Positions 33,234 through 42,504 of a DNA stretch of 64,000 nt are shown here, one piece after another (the stretch's first letter is position 1; every line of letters starts with the position of its first letter). Made by a program: the position numbers and the translations under genes. The stretch spans positions 4,092,001 to 4,156,000 of the forward strand of contig NZ_JAPEOK010000001.1 in the NCBI RefSeq assembly GCF_026341515.1, in the 5' to 3' direction. Under the pieces are notes generated by a model. It saw only the letters and a program-made list of their open reading frames with translations, was not told the origin of the DNA and did no database searches. Source of the stretch: Streptomyces sp. NBC_00878. Lineage in GTDB: Bacteria; Actinomycetota; Actinomycetes; Streptomycetales; Streptomycetaceae.

Positions 33234-33764
33234 TCAGTACGCGCCCGACCGACGCCTCCGCCGCGATCGCAGCATCGCATCCACGGAGAACACCGAAGCA
33301 CCGGCGAGCACGATCGGCAGCCAGGCCATCAGGTAGGGCAGGTCGTTGCCGTAGTAGTACGGATCCGACGCCCAGCTCACCGTCAGCCAGAGGCTGAGGG
33401 AGATCAGGGCGCCGCCGACCGCGGCGAGACGGGCGAGGAGACCGATCAGCGTGCCGATACCCACCGCGAGCTCGCCGAAGGCGATGGCATAACCGAAACC
33501 GACGGGATTCTTGAGCGCCAGGTCCACCAGCGCCGGAATGGCCGACGAGTCACGCACCGCCCGCATCAGGTCGCCGACCGACCCGGCTCCGGCATCGTGC
33601 ATGAAGGCGCTGTCGGTGAGTTTGTCGATGCCCGCGTAGATGAAGGTGACGCCGAGGAAGACCCGCAGCGGAAGCAGGGCGTACCGCGTCGCGGAATCCC
33701 GCCAGTTCCCGCCGCCGTCGTCCCCGTACCCGGAGTGCGTGTCCATGCGCATGCCGTGAGCCAT
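33234..33764 (-). CDS. DoxX family membrane protein
   Basis: 176 residues from ATG 33764 (GGAGAG 3 nt upstream). Four membrane helices with the DoxX features LLPLRVFLGVTFIYAGIDKL and FGYAIAFGELAVGIGTLIGLL. DoxX proteins are linked to redox/thiol homeostasis at the membrane. Monocistronic, convergent with the small membrane protein. Confidence 0.9.
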   Translation of the reverse strand: MAHGMRMDTHSGYGDDGGGNWRDSATRYALLPLRVFLGVTFIYAGIDKLTDSAFMHDAGAGSVGDLMRAVRDSSAIPALVDLALKNPVGFGYAIAFGELAVGIGTLIGLLARLAAVGGALISLSLWLTVSWASDPYYYGNDLPYLMAWLPIVLAGASVFSVDAMLRSRRRRRSGAY

Positions 33765-34097
33765 CGCTCTCCGCCGCCTCTCGCCGCCGCCGAACGGTTC
33801 ACCCCTCAACAGACGATACGTATGACTACAAGATCCCGCTCAAGACCGGACGCACAAATTTTCACCAGGTCCCACCGAACAATCCCTTTTGGGCCTTTAC
33901 GGGCACGAGAGTTCCGCGTGCACACACGCCCCCAGAGAGAGGCCATGCGGGTGGCGGGAGCCGCCGGCCGCCAGCCGCGCGACAACCCGGGCGCCGCGAG
34001 CCGGGCGCCGCGAGCCGGGCGCCGCGAGCCGGGCGCCGCGAGCCGGGCGCCGCGAGCCGGGCGCCGCGAGCCGGGCGGCACGGGCCGGGCGGCGCGG
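33765..34097. other. Intergenic region dominated by a 14-bp repeat array
   Basis: No gene. Upstream part is AT-richer (around 33820-33900), consistent with promoter sequence for doxX; the right part is the 33989-34100 array. Confidence 0.7.
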
Positions 34098-34100
34098 TCA
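33989..34100. repeat. 14-bp tandem array, 6 perfect + 2 degenerate units
   Basis: GGGCGCCGCGAGCC repeats exactly at 33989, 34003, 34017, 34031, 34045 and 34059, then two degenerate units run over the stop codon of the next leftward gene (34098). Each unit can form GC-rich structure; likely variable in copy number. Confidence 0.95.
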
Positions 34101-35423
34101 CTCCGTCACATCGATGCCCACCCGGTTCGTCTCCAGCCCCGCCGCGGTGACGACCTGTACCTCCACCCGCCCGGGCTCCACATCGGCCGGCACCGGCACG
34201 GTGAGCACGGCATCGGACGGGTTGCTGAATCCGCCGGGCACCGGAACCAGCGGCACATGCACATGCACCGCCCCGATCCGCACGACCATCCGCGACAACC
34301 GGTCCGCGCCCTGCGCGCCGGGCGGCACGAACCCGGCGCCCCGGATCTCGATGTCGTCCCCGGTCCGGATCGGCGCGTCCAGATCCCCCGCCTCGCGCGC
34401 CCGCACGACCGACAGGATCACCGGCCGCCCGCCCTCCGCGTACTTCCCCGCGACATACGTGGCGGCCGACACCAGCACCATCACCGCCAGCCCCCACGGC
34501 AGGTCGGGCAGCTGCTCGGGCCGCCGGGCCAGCCGCACCGCCGCGAACACCAGGGCGACGGCGCCCAGGACCACGTACTGGATGTCGGCGAAGCTGCCCC
34601 GGCCGGAGTCGTCGGTGAGCAGGTCCGCGGCCCGCGGCCGGTCGGCGCGTACCTTCTGCAGCCGCTGGCCGAGAACCCGCAGGCCCACCACCCGGCGCAC
34701 GAGTACGGCGATCCCGCACACGACGGCGAGTACGGTCACGATCCCGGCTCCCCGGGCGAGGTCGAGCCCGGCGATCAAGGCGTCCCGCTCGGCGGGGGAG
34801 GACGCGCCGGCCAGCCGTCCCGCCAGCACGAGCACGGCGTAGACGACGAACAGCACCCAGCCGACCGCCACGGCACGGGAGGTGGACAGCCGGTTGTCCT
34901 CGCCGATGACGGGCGCCAGCACCCCGCCCCGCGCCCGGTGGAACCACGAGGCCCCGGTCAGCAGCCCGCTCACGACGACCGCGGCGACCAGACCCGCGGT
35001 CCGCGCGGCCGTCCAGCCCGCCCCGATCGCGGTGATCGTCTGCGCCAGGAGCAGGGCCCCGGCGACCCCCCACACGGCGATGACGGTTCGCCGCCACACC
35101 AGTCCGAGCCAGACGTCGCCCTCGGCCCGCCCCCGCTCGGCGACGAGGTCCGCGGACTGGGTCAGCTCGTCCGACACCCACTGCCGCGACGCCCCGGCCG
35201 AGTACGCGACGGCCGCGGGCAGTCCCCGCCCCGACGCCAACTCGTCCCGCTTCGAAAGGAATTCGGCAACGGCGCGCCGATGCCCCTCGCGCGCCCCGTG
35301 CGGACAGTTCCCGCAGGTACAGCCACCCTCGTGCACGCCCCGACCGGCGCCGCGCCCGGCGTCACGCCCCGCGCCCTGTCCAGCCTCCTGCACCGCCACG
35401 CCCGTTGCCGCCTTCCAGACCAT
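34098..35423 (-). CDS. Multi-pass membrane protein with Cys cluster and C-terminal soluble domain
   Basis: 441 residues. N-terminal CTCGNCPHG gives CxCxxC near residue 35. About six membrane helices follow (TVIAVWGVAGALLLAQTITA, AVGWVLFVVYAVLVLAG, IVTVLAVVCGIAVLV, IQYVVLGAVALVFAAVRL). The C-terminal ~110 residues are beta-rich (DDIEIRGAGFVPPG, VPADVEPGRVEVQVVTAAG) and recall an IPT/TIG-like fold. Function unknown. Start at ATG 35423 lacks a clear Shine-Dalgarno. Its 3' end is inside the 14-bp repeat array. Confidence 0.75.
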   Translation of the reverse strand: MVWKAATGVAVQEAGQGAGRDAGRGAGRGVHEGGCTCGNCPHGAREGHRRAVAEFLSKRDELASGRGLPAAVAYSAGASRQWVSDELTQSADLVAERGRAEGDVWLGLVWRRTVIAVWGVAGALLLAQTITAIGAGWTAARTAGLVAAVVVSGLLTGASWFHRARGGVLAPVIGEDNRLSTSRAVAVGWVLFVVYAVLVLAGRLAGASSPAERDALIAGLDLARGAGIVTVLAVVCGIAVLVRRVVGLRVLGQRLQKVRADRPRAADLLTDDSGRGSFADIQYVVLGAVALVFAAVRLARRPEQLPDLPWGLAVMVLVSAATYVAGKYAEGGRPVILSVVRAREAGDLDAPIRTGDDIEIRGAGFVPPGAQGADRLSRMVVRIGAVHVHVPLVPVPGGFSNPSDAVLTVPVPADVEPGRVEVQVVTAAGLETNRVGIDVTE

Positions 35424-35780
35424 TGGGTCGAACCATCATTGGCCGCACGCCATTACCGACGCGCGACTACCAAGTACCGAATACCTGCACACCACTGCGA
35501 AATACCTGCACACCACCGCGAATCACCGGCCCGCCATCACCGGCACGCCAGTTCCGATACGCCACACTCACACGCCACCGCCGCGCCACAGACAGCGGGA
35601 CAACCACCGGCCTCACGGCCACCGGTCGCACAGTCACCCCCCGCACATCTGCGCAGCCGCACAAATGCCTCGCGACGACAGGGCATTGTGCCGTACCCCA
35701 CACCCCGCGCGTCCGCCAGGTCTGGTCAGCGCGGGTGAACCGCCCACCCCCGTGTTGACCCGGGCTGCGAGAATTCCCCT
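35424..35780. other. Divergent intergenic region with 21-bp tandem repeat
   Basis: ATACCTGCACACCACTGCGAA (35481-35501) is followed by a copy with one mismatch (35502-35522). No gene or strong hairpin was recognised; the region holds the promoters of both divergent genes. Confidence 0.8.
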
Positions 35781-36698
35781 ATGGCCGAGATCATCCAGCG
35801 CGACGGGACCTGGGCCTTCGACGGCAGCACGGTCCGGATCACCCCGGGACTGCACCGCTCCGTGCCGCTGTTCCGGCAGACGTACGGAGAGATCGCCGTG
35901 CCCCTCGAAGCGGTCGCGGGCGTCGCCTACGAGCCCGAACGCAAGCGCGGCCGGCTGCGCCTGAGACTCCGCGAGGGCGCGGACCCGCTGCTCCAGGCCA
36001 CCGGGGGCCGCCTGCCCGAGCCCGCGGACCCGTACCGGCTGGCGGTGGACATCGACCGCTCGGGCGTCGCCGAGTACGTCGCCGAGGAGATCCGGCACTC
36101 CCTGCTCCTCGAACAGATCCCCAAGGAGCCCGCCAAGTCCTACCTCGTGCCCGGCCCGCCCGTCCCGGTCTCGGTCCGTTCCAGCGACGGCACGGTGTCC
36201 TTCGACGGTTCCCAGGTCCGTATCGACTGGAGCGACACCTCGGACCGGGTGAAGCGCGCGACGGGCCCGCGCATCATCGAGCTGCCGGACCTGGTCCAGG
36301 TGGAGTGGCTGCCCAACTCCGGTTACGAGGACGGCTTCCTGCGCTTCGTGACCCGCGACTCGGTGTTCTCCAAACTGCCGCCGGAGAAGGACCCGTTCGC
36401 CCTCGACCTGTGGGGCAGCGCCCGGCGCGACCTGCTCACGGCACTGGTCGCCACCGCGGTCATGGCCCGCCTCCCGCACCCGTCCACCCGTTCCGGCGAG
36501 TACGCACGGGGCGATCCGCCCCACCTCACGGCCGCACCCCAGGACTCCGTACCGCCGCATCCTCCGCAGCCGCCCCAGCAGGACCTCCACGACGTACTCC
36601 TGCGCCGCCTCAGGCAGTTGGGCGAACTGCACCGCGACGGCGTACTCACGGACGAGGAGTTCGCGACGACGAAGGCGGCGGTGCTGCGGGACTTCTGA
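35781..36698 (+). CDS. DUF4429 protein with C-terminal SHOCT motif
   Basis: 305 residues. Two tandem DUF4429 (PH-like) domains, each starting with a WxFDG-type motif (DGTWAFDGSTVRI; DGTVSFDGSQVRI). After a Pro/Gln-rich linker, the C-terminal RLRQLGELHRDGVLTDEEFA is a SHOCT motif, common in short oligomerising tails. Function unknown; widespread in Streptomyces. Confidence 0.92.
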   Translation: MAEIIQRDGTWAFDGSTVRITPGLHRSVPLFRQTYGEIAVPLEAVAGVAYEPERKRGRLRLRLREGADPLLQATGGRLPEPADPYRLAVDIDRSGVAEYVAEEIRHSLLLEQIPKEPAKSYLVPGPPVPVSVRSSDGTVSFDGSQVRIDWSDTSDRVKRATGPRIIELPDLVQVEWLPNSGYEDGFLRFVTRDSVFSKLPPEKDPFALDLWGSARRDLLTALVATAVMARLPHPSTRSGEYARGDPPHLTAAPQDSVPPHPPQPPQQDLHDVLLRRLRQLGELHRDGVLTDEEFATTKAAVLRDF

Positions 36699-36745
36699 CG
36701 CGGGTCTTCTGATTGAACTCGGGCCTTCTGATTGAAGAGTTCGGG

Positions 36746-37867
36746 CTAGTGTCCTGCGCCAGAGATCCGTCGGCAGAAGCGGGCGAGGGAGTCGAGGATC
36801 TCTTCGGCGGTCTTGGTCCAGATGAACGGCTTGGGGTCTTGGTTCCAGTCTTTGACCCAGGCGCGGATGTCGGCTTCGAGGGCCTGGACGTTCTTGTGTG
36901 CGCCGCGGCGGATCATTTGGTGGGCGAGGTAGCCGAACCACCGCTCGACCTGGTTGATCCAGGAAGAGCCGGTAGGGGTGAAGTGCAGCTCGAACCGCGG
37001 GTGCTTGGCCAGCCATGTCTTGATCGCCGGGGTCTTGTGGGTGCCGTAGTTGTCCACGATCAAGTGGATCTGCAGGTGAGCGGGCACCTCCTTGTCGATC
37101 CGGATGAGGAACTTCTTGAACTCCACGGCCCGGTGCCGGCGGTGCAGGGCCGTGATGACCTCGCCGGTGGCGACATCGAAGGCGGCGAACAGAGTGGTCA
37201 GGCCGTTGCGGACGTAGTCGTGGGTGCGCCGCTCGGGCATGCCCGGCATTATCGGCAGCACCGGCTGGGACCGGTCCAGGGCCTGGATCTGCGACTTCTC
37301 GTCCACCGAGAGCACCACCGCACCCTCGGGCGGGTTGAAGTACAGGCCCACGACGTCGTAGACCTTCTCCACGAACAGCGGGTCTGTCGACAGCTTGAAG
37401 GTGTCCGCGAGATGCGGCTTGAGCTGGAACTGGCGCCAGATCCGGCCCACGGTCGACTTCGACAGGCCGCTGTGCTGGGCCATCGATTTCCTGGACCAGT
37501 GGGTGGCGTTCTTCGGCAGCTGTTCCAGCGTGGTGACCACTACCGCTTCCACCTGGTCGACGCCGATGGTGGGCGGCCGGCCCGGCCTGGGCTCGTCGAC
37601 CAGACCGTCCAGCCGCTCGGCGAGAAACCGGCGCCGCCACTTGCGGACCGTGTCCGCGGCCACCCGCAACTCCCGGGCGACCGCGACAATCGGCGGTACT
37701 TCCGGCCCCGCACACGCCAGGACAATCCGAGCCCGCAGCGCCAGGGCCTGGGCCGATGTCGCCCGACGTGTCCACCGCTCCAACTCCGCCCGCTCCTCCC
37801 CGGACAGCAGCAACGGCTCCAATTTGGGACCCCGACGAGGAACTGACGCACCAGCAGTAGTAGTCAC
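36746..37867 (-). CDS. IS630-family transposase
   Basis: 373 residues from GTG 37867 (a TTG at 37885 is possible). N-terminal HTH (SAQALALRARIVLACA, VARELRVAADTVRKWRRRFL), then the DDE catalytic core: D in VVLSVDEKSQIQA, D in IHLIVDNYGTHK, E in SSWINQVERWFG. No frameshift or internal stop, so it looks functional. The TAG stop is completed by the flanking target bases (36746-36748). Confidence 0.93.
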   Translation of the reverse strand: MTTTAGASVPRRGPKLEPLLLSGEERAELERWTRRATSAQALALRARIVLACAGPEVPPIVAVARELRVAADTVRKWRRRFLAERLDGLVDEPRPGRPPTIGVDQVEAVVVTTLEQLPKNATHWSRKSMAQHSGLSKSTVGRIWRQFQLKPHLADTFKLSTDPLFVEKVYDVVGLYFNPPEGAVVLSVDEKSQIQALDRSQPVLPIMPGMPERRTHDYVRNGLTTLFAAFDVATGEVITALHRRHRAVEFKKFLIRIDKEVPAHLQIHLIVDNYGTHKTPAIKTWLAKHPRFELHFTPTGSSWINQVERWFGYLAHQMIRRGAHKNVQALEADIRAWVKDWNQDPKPFIWTKTAEEILDSLARFCRRISGAGH

Positions 37868-37902
37868 ACAACTACTAACGATCAACTACTGGCGCAGGAC
37901 AC
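36749..37902 (-). mobile_element. IS630-type insertion sequence, complete
   Basis: 1154 bp between TA duplications at 36747-36748 and 37903-37904. Terminal inverted repeats GTGTCCTGCGCCAG (36749-36762) and its complement (37889-37902) are perfect; with the CTAG target they extend to 17 bp. Inserted in a CTAG site at the end of the aldolase gene. Confidence 0.93.
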
Positions 37903-38696
37903 TAGCTGAGGAGGTCGGGTTCGCCGCGGCTGATGTCCTGCCACAGCGGCTGGTAGTTGATCCATGCCACCAGATCCCCGCCGAGCTGCTCCCGCGTCGC
38001 GACCGCCTGCTTGTGGTCGATGAGTACGGGACGGCCCGCCGCGCACGCGGTCAGCTGCACCTGGCACGACCGCTCCATCGACAGGAACCACCAGGCCGCC
38101 GCGTCCACCGAGTCGCCGACGGTCAGCAGCCCGTGGTTGCGCAGCACGAGCGCCTTGCGGGTGCTGAGCGCGGAGGCGATCCGCCGCCCTTCCTCGGCGT
38201 CCACGGCGACCCCCGAGTACGCGTCGTACAGCGCGTGGTCCTCGTAGAACGCGCAGCTCTCCTGGGTGATCGGGTCGAGCAGATCGCCGAGCGCGGCCAG
38301 CGCGCGCCCGTGCACCGAGTGGCAGTGGGCGACCGCGACGACATCGGGCCGGGCGGCGTGCACCTGGGCGTGCACGGTGAACGCCGCCTGGTTCACGTGG
38401 TAGCGGCCCTCGATCACCTGCCCGTCCTCGTTGGCCATGACCAGGTCACTGACGGTGACATGCTTGAACGGCATACCGAACGGGTTGACCCAGAAACAAT
38501 TGCTGTACTCCGGGTCGCGCGCGGTGATGTGGCCGGAGACCCCGTCCTCGAACCCGAGCCGCCCGAACAGCCTCAGCGCCCCCGCGAGGCGCTCCTTGCG
38601 GTGCCGCCGCTCGTCGTCGAGCGATTCGTGCATGGGCGGCATGGCGAACCGCAGCCGGTCGGTGGGAAGGGGCAGGGGCGGCGTGGGCCCGTGCAT
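37902..38696 (-). CDS. Class II aldolase/adducin family protein
   Basis: 264 residues; GGAGG lies 4 nt before ATG 38696. Zn-binding residues of the class II aldolase fold are visible: VAVAHCHSVHG (HxH) and VLRNHGLLTVG, with VSGHITARDPE near the N-terminus. Members cleave or isomerise sugar phosphates or related substrates; which one is unclear. The stop codon TAG is the IS630 target site, so the coding sequence is intact. Confidence 0.9.
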   Translation of the reverse strand: MHGPTPPLPLPTDRLRFAMPPMHESLDDERRHRKERLAGALRLFGRLGFEDGVSGHITARDPEYSNCFWVNPFGMPFKHVTVSDLVMANEDGQVIEGRYHVNQAAFTVHAQVHAARPDVVAVAHCHSVHGRALAALGDLLDPITQESCAFYEDHALYDAYSGVAVDAEEGRRIASALSTRKALVLRNHGLLTVGDSVDAAAWWFLSMERSCQVQLTACAAGRPVLIDHKQAVATREQLGGDLVAWINYQPLWQDISRGEPDLLS

Positions 38697-38954
38697 ATGT
38701 CCTCCAGCCCTGAGGTAAGGACTCCGTACATGTTTACGGGCGGGAAGTTACCGTCGGTCAGCGTAGGAAAACAGAGATGTTCGTGAAGAGAATGCACAAC
38801 CGTTGCACGCGGTCGCTGGTCTGGCTGACAGGAGCCAACCAACCGGTAACCGGTCGGGCCACCTGCACCGAACGCCCCCTGGAGGATCCCCATTGCGCAG
38901 TCACCCCCCTACGCTGCGCGGACCGCACCCCGCGACCGCACCCCCCGCCCGCCC

Positions 38955-39503
38955 ATGAAGAGAGCCGAACGCCTGATCACGGACATGCTCAGACAGATCG
39001 CCACGCGCGACGTGGTCGTCCTGGACGACCTCGGCGGATCCCGCCGCCGCCTCGCCGCGCTCACCTACATCGCCGTGCAGTACGGATTCCGGTACGAGGA
39101 GACGCGCAGGCTCGGCCAGACACTCCAGGTCCGCCTGGTGCGGGACCCCCGTCCCGAGGCCCGCGAACGCAGCACGGCCGCCCTCGGCCGCCTCGCCGCG
39201 GGCCGCGCTCCGGGCATGCGCCCCGGCACGCTCAAGCCCCTGCCCGACGTGGCGCCCGCGGTCGGGCTGATCCAGGCCCGTATCGAGTTCGACGCCCTGA
39301 ACGACGACCTGGACTGGCGCCGCAAGGCCGTCTTCATGACCGCCAGCACAGCCCTCGTAGCGCTGCTGCTGATCCCCGCGGGCTGGAAGGCCTCGCTCGC
39401 CGCGAGCGCCACGATGGCCGCGGTGTTCCCGGTCTTCCTGCGCCTGGAGGTGCTACGGAAGGACCGGCTCGCCCGGCGACTGCGGTCGGCGGGCCTGATC
39501 TGA
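38955..39503 (+). CDS. Hypothetical membrane protein with two C-terminal helices
   Basis: 182 residues. A basic N-terminal domain of ~120 residues (MKRAERLITDMLRQIATRDV, LAALTYIAVQYGFRYEE) is followed by two hydrophobic segments (AVFMTASTALVALLLIPAGW, AASATMAAVFPVFLRLEV) and a basic tail. No family recognised. Confidence 0.75.
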   Translation: MKRAERLITDMLRQIATRDVVVLDDLGGSRRRLAALTYIAVQYGFRYEETRRLGQTLQVRLVRDPRPEARERSTAALGRLAAGRAPGMRPGTLKPLPDVAPAVGLIQARIEFDALNDDLDWRRKAVFMTASTALVALLLIPAGWKASLAASATMAAVFPVFLRLEVLRKDRLARRLRSAGLI

Positions 39504-39583
39504 GGCACGCCTCACGCCATCCGAGGCACGCCCCGCCGCAAAAGGCGACAGAGGATGTCGGGTTACGGCGCCAGAGTGGTCGT

Positions 39584-40084
39584 ATGGCTCGCATGACTGG
39601 CATGACTCGCGCGACATCGAACTGGGCGGCGTTCACGACCGCGGAACCGGACCTCGCCACAACCGTCGAGGCACGGTTCGCGGCCTTCACGCACCACATC
39701 GTGGCGACCCTCCGCAAGGACGGGTCGCCCCGCACCTCAGGCCTCGAAGTCCGTTTCCTGAACGGGGAGTTGTGGCTCGGCATGATGCCGGACTCGCTCA
39801 AGGCGCTCGATCTGCGCCGCGACGCGCGCTTCGCCCTGCAGACGAATCCGGGCTCCGGTACGGAGATGGCGGGCGGCGACGTACGGATCGCGGGCCGGGC
39901 CGTCGAGGTCCACGACCCGGCCGAGCGGGCCCGGTACGCCGAAGAGGTGGAACCGCCGGAGCCGTTCCACCTCTTCCGCACCGAGCTGACGGAGGTCGTA
40001 CGGACCTACGTCGAGGACGACACGTATCTGGTCGTCGAGATCTGGAAGCCCGGAGAGCCGGTGCGGACTCTCAAACGGACGTGA
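39584..40084 (+). CDS. Pyridoxamine 5'-phosphate oxidase-fold (FMN/F420) protein
   Basis: 166 residues; three in-frame ATGs (39584, 39593, 39602) compete. The split-barrel fold is recognisable from FAAFTHHIVATLRKDGSPRT, GLEVRFLNGELWLGMMPDS and VRIAGRAVEVHDPAERARYA. Such proteins bind FMN or F420 and act as reductases. No Shine-Dalgarno seen at 39584. Convergent with guaA, 18 bp apart. Confidence 0.85.
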   Translation: MARMTGMTRATSNWAAFTTAEPDLATTVEARFAAFTHHIVATLRKDGSPRTSGLEVRFLNGELWLGMMPDSLKALDLRRDARFALQTNPGSGTEMAGGDVRIAGRAVEVHDPAERARYAEEVEPPEPFHLFRTELTEVVRTYVEDDTYLVVEIWKPGEPVRTLKRT

Positions 40085-40102
40085 CCTTCACGGCCTGCGG
40101 GT

Positions 40103-41677
40103 TCACTCCCACTCGATGGTGCCCGGGGGCTTCGACGTCACGTCGAGGACGACGCGGTTGACGTCCGCGACCTCGTTCGTGATCCGCGTCGAGATCTTCG
40201 CGAGGACGTCGTACGGCAGGCGCGACCAGTCGGCGGTCATGGCGTCCTCGGAGGAGACGGGCCGCAGCACGATCGGGTGGCCGTACGTCCGGCCGTCGCC
40301 CTGGACACCCACACTGCGGACGTCCGCGAGCAGCACGACCGGGCACTGCCAGATGTCGCGGTCGAGGCCGGCCGCCGTCAGCTCCTCGCGGGCGATGGCG
40401 TCGGCCTCGCGGAGCAGGTCGAGCCGCTCCTTGTTGACCTCGCCGACGATGCGGATGCCGAGGCCGGGGCCGGGGAACGGCTGGCGCTGGACGATCTCGT
40501 CCGGCAGGCCGAGCTGCTGGCCGACCATCCGGACCTCGTCCTTGAAGAGCTTGCGCAGCGGCTCGATCAGCTTGAACTCAAGGTCTTCCGGCAGCCCGCC
40601 CACGTTGTGGTGGGACTTGATGTTGGCGGTGCCGGTGCCGCCGCCGGACTCGACGACGTCCGGGTAGAGCGTGCCCTGCACCAGGAAAGCGACCTCGGGA
40701 CCCTCGTCCGCGATGATCTCGGCCTGCGCCTGCTCGAAGACGCGGATGAACTCGCGCCCGATGATCTTCCGCTTCTCCTCGGGGTCGCTGACTCCCTTGA
40801 GCGCGGTGAGGAAGCGCTCCTCGGCGTCCACGACCTTCAGCTGTACGCCGGTCGCGGCCACGAAGTCCTTCTCGACCTGCTCGGTCTCGCCCTTGCGCAT
40901 CAGACCGTGGTCGACGTACACGCAGGTCAGCTGCGAGCCGATGGCCTTCTGGACGAGGGCTGCGGCCACGGCGGAGTCGACGCCGCCGGACAGACCGCAG
41001 ATGGCGCGCTTGTCACCGACCTGCTCGCGGATCGCGGCGACCTGCTCGTCGATGACGTTGCCGGTGGTCCAGGACGGGGTGAGTCCCGCGCCCCGGTACA
41101 GGAAGTGTTCGAGCACCTGCTGGCCGTGCGTGGAGTGCATGACCTCGGGGTGGTGCTGGACCCCGTACAGCTTCTTCTCGTCGTTCTCGAAGGCGGCGAC
41201 GGGGACGACGTCCGTGGAGGCCGTCACCGTGAAGCCCTCGGGGGCCGCGCTGCACGCGTCGCCGTGGGACATCCACACCGACTGCTCGTCCGGGGTGCCC
41301 TCGAAGAGGGTCGAGCCGGACTTCGACACGTGCAGCGGCGTACGGCCGTACTCGCGGGCGCCGGTGTTGTCGACCGTGCCGCCGAGGGTGGTCGCCATCA
41401 GCTGGAAGCCGTAGCACATGCCGAAGACGGGGACGCCGGCGTCGAAGAGCGCGCGGTCCAGGCGGGGGGCGCCCTCCGCGTACACCGAGGAGGGGCCGCC
41501 GGAGAGGATGATCGCCGCCGGGTTCTTGGCGAGCATCTCCGCGACCGGCATGGTGCTGGGCACGATCTCGCTGTAGACACGGGCCTCGCGGACTCGGCGG
41601 GCGATGAGCTGGGCGTACTGCGCACCGAAGTCGACGACGAGGACGGTGTCGGGGGCGACGGGGGACGCTTCTGGCAC
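40103..41677 (-). CDS. guaA: GMP synthase (glutamine-hydrolysing)
   Basis: 524 residues, full length. N-terminal class I amidotransferase with nucleophile Cys in [12 protein letters not shown] and [17 protein letters not shown]-pyrophosphatase loop [14 protein letters not shown]-terminal dimerisation domain ending [16 protein letters not shown]. Converts XMP to GMP with glutamine and ATP. GGAAGG lies 6 nt before GTG 41677. Confidence 0.97.
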   Translation of the reverse strand: MPEASPVAPDTVLVVDFGAQYAQLIARRVREARVYSEIVPSTMPVAEMLAKNPAAIILSGGPSSVYAEGAPRLDRALFDAGVPVFGMCYGFQLMATTLGGTVDNTGAREYGRTPLHVSKSGSTLFEGTPDEQSVWMSHGDACSAAPEGFTVTASTDVVPVAAFENDEKKLYGVQHHPEVMHSTHGQQVLEHFLYRGAGLTPSWTTGNVIDEQVAAIREQVGDKRAICGLSGGVDSAVAAALVQKAIGSQLTCVYVDHGLMRKGETEQVEKDFVAATGVQLKVVDAEERFLTALKGVSDPEEKRKIIGREFIRVFEQAQAEIIADEGPEVAFLVQGTLYPDVVESGGGTGTANIKSHHNVGGLPEDLEFKLIEPLRKLFKDEVRMVGQQLGLPDEIVQRQPFPGPGLGIRIVGEVNKERLDLLREADAIAREELTAAGLDRDIWQCPVVLLADVRSVGVQGDGRTYGHPIVLRPVSSEDAMTADWSRLPYDVLAKISTRITNEVADVNRVVLDVTSKPPGTIEWE

Positions 41678-41955
41678 GGTTTGCCTTCCGGCGGTTCAGC
41701 AGGGATGTGCTCCTGAGTCTAACCGGGCGCCCCGAGCGGACGTCCCATCCCTTCGTGCGCCCCTCCACGCTGGGGCTTCGCCCCAGACCCCGTTGTCGGG
41801 TGCGGGTTGGGTGTGGCTGGTCGCGCCCACGCGGCGGAGCCGCAAATGTCACAGCCCCGCGCCCCTGGAAGACGGGGCTGCGCCCCTACTTCCAGGGGCG
41901 CGGGAATGGGTAGGGGCGGCGGGGGCGAGAGAACCGTCTCAGCATCCGAACCCGC
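41678..41955. repeat. Intergenic hairpin elements upstream of guaA
   Basis: CTGGGGC-TTC-GCCCCAG (41770-41786) and a 16-bp perfect hairpin (41856-41871 with 41889-41904, CCCGCGCCCCTGGAAG arm) are typical dispersed Streptomyces elements. No gene; the guaA promoter must lie near 41700. Confidence 0.75.
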
Positions 41956-41984
41956 TTGGCCCCCGCCCGCCGCCCAGGCATACT
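41956..41984 (+). promoter_or_regulatory. Promoter of chorismate mutase leader
   Basis: TTGGCC (41956-41961), 17-nt spacer, CATACT (41979-41984). Transcription is predicted to begin at about 41991, the A of the leader-peptide ATG, so the leader is probably leaderless. Confidence 0.65.
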
Positions 41985-41990
41985 GCTCCC

Positions 41991-42062
41991 ATGCTCACGC
42001 ACGAGACCTTCGTCTTTACCTATGGCAACCGGCCCACCGGCTGCCATGGTCGTGCTGCTTGA
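41991..42062 (+). CDS. 23-residue leader peptide (attenuator)
   Basis: Starts MLTHETFVFTYGNRP and ends in TGA at 42060-42062. Phe, Phe and Tyr lie within five codons (FVFTY), matching the end products of the pathway started by chorismate mutase. It is followed 21 nt later by a terminator hairpin and then the chorismate mutase gene. Confidence 0.75.
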   Translation: MLTHETFVFTYGNRPTGCHGRAA

Positions 42063-42083
42063 GCAACTGACAAGCGACTTCCC

Positions 42084-42116
42084 AGGCGCCCCGGGCCGAC
42101 AAGGCCCGGGGCGCCT
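42084..42116 (+). terminator. Attenuator hairpin before chorismate mutase
   Basis: AGGCGCCCCGGGCC (42084-42097) pairs perfectly with 42103-42116 around GACAA. Placed between the leader peptide stop and the chorismate mutase gene, with no gene ending here, so it is best read as an intrinsic attenuator. Confidence 0.75.
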
Positions 42117-42171
42117 CGCGTATCCGGACCTTGCCGCTCCGGGGCACCCCACTCGATGAGGAGCCCCCAAG

Positions 42172-42504
42172 ATGAGCACAGCCGCCGAGACCACCACCGC
42201 CACCTCCACGAACACCGCCACGAACTCCGCCACGGACAAGACCGGCGCCCGTACCGAAGAGGCCGCCGATGTGATCACCGGCGCCCGCGAACGCATCGAC
42301 GCCCTCGACGACCGGATCATCGGCCTCGTCCAGGAACGCATGGCGATCTCGGCGGTCATCCAGGAGGCCCGGATCGGCTCCGGAGGCCGCCGGGTGAACC
42401 TGTCACGCGAGATGGAGATCCTCGGCCACTACAGCGACGCACTCGGCAAGCCAGGAACCTCGCTCGCGATGACCCTCCTGGAGCTGTGCCGGGGCCGCGT
42501 CTGA
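42172..42504 (+). CDS. Chorismate mutase (AroQ type)
   Basis: 110 residues with GAGGAG 8 nt before ATG 42172. After a Thr/Ala-rich tail of ~30 residues comes the all-alpha AroQ fold: RERIDALDDRIIGLVQERMA with the substrate-binding Arg, and GGRRVNLSREMEIL. Converts chorismate to prephenate for Phe and Tyr synthesis. Expression is probably set by aromatic amino-acid attenuation. Confidence 0.92.
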   Translation: MSTAAETTTATSTNTATNSATDKTGARTEEAADVITGARERIDALDDRIIGLVQERMAISAVIQEARIGSGGRRVNLSREMEILGHYSDALGKPGTSLAMTLLELCRGRV

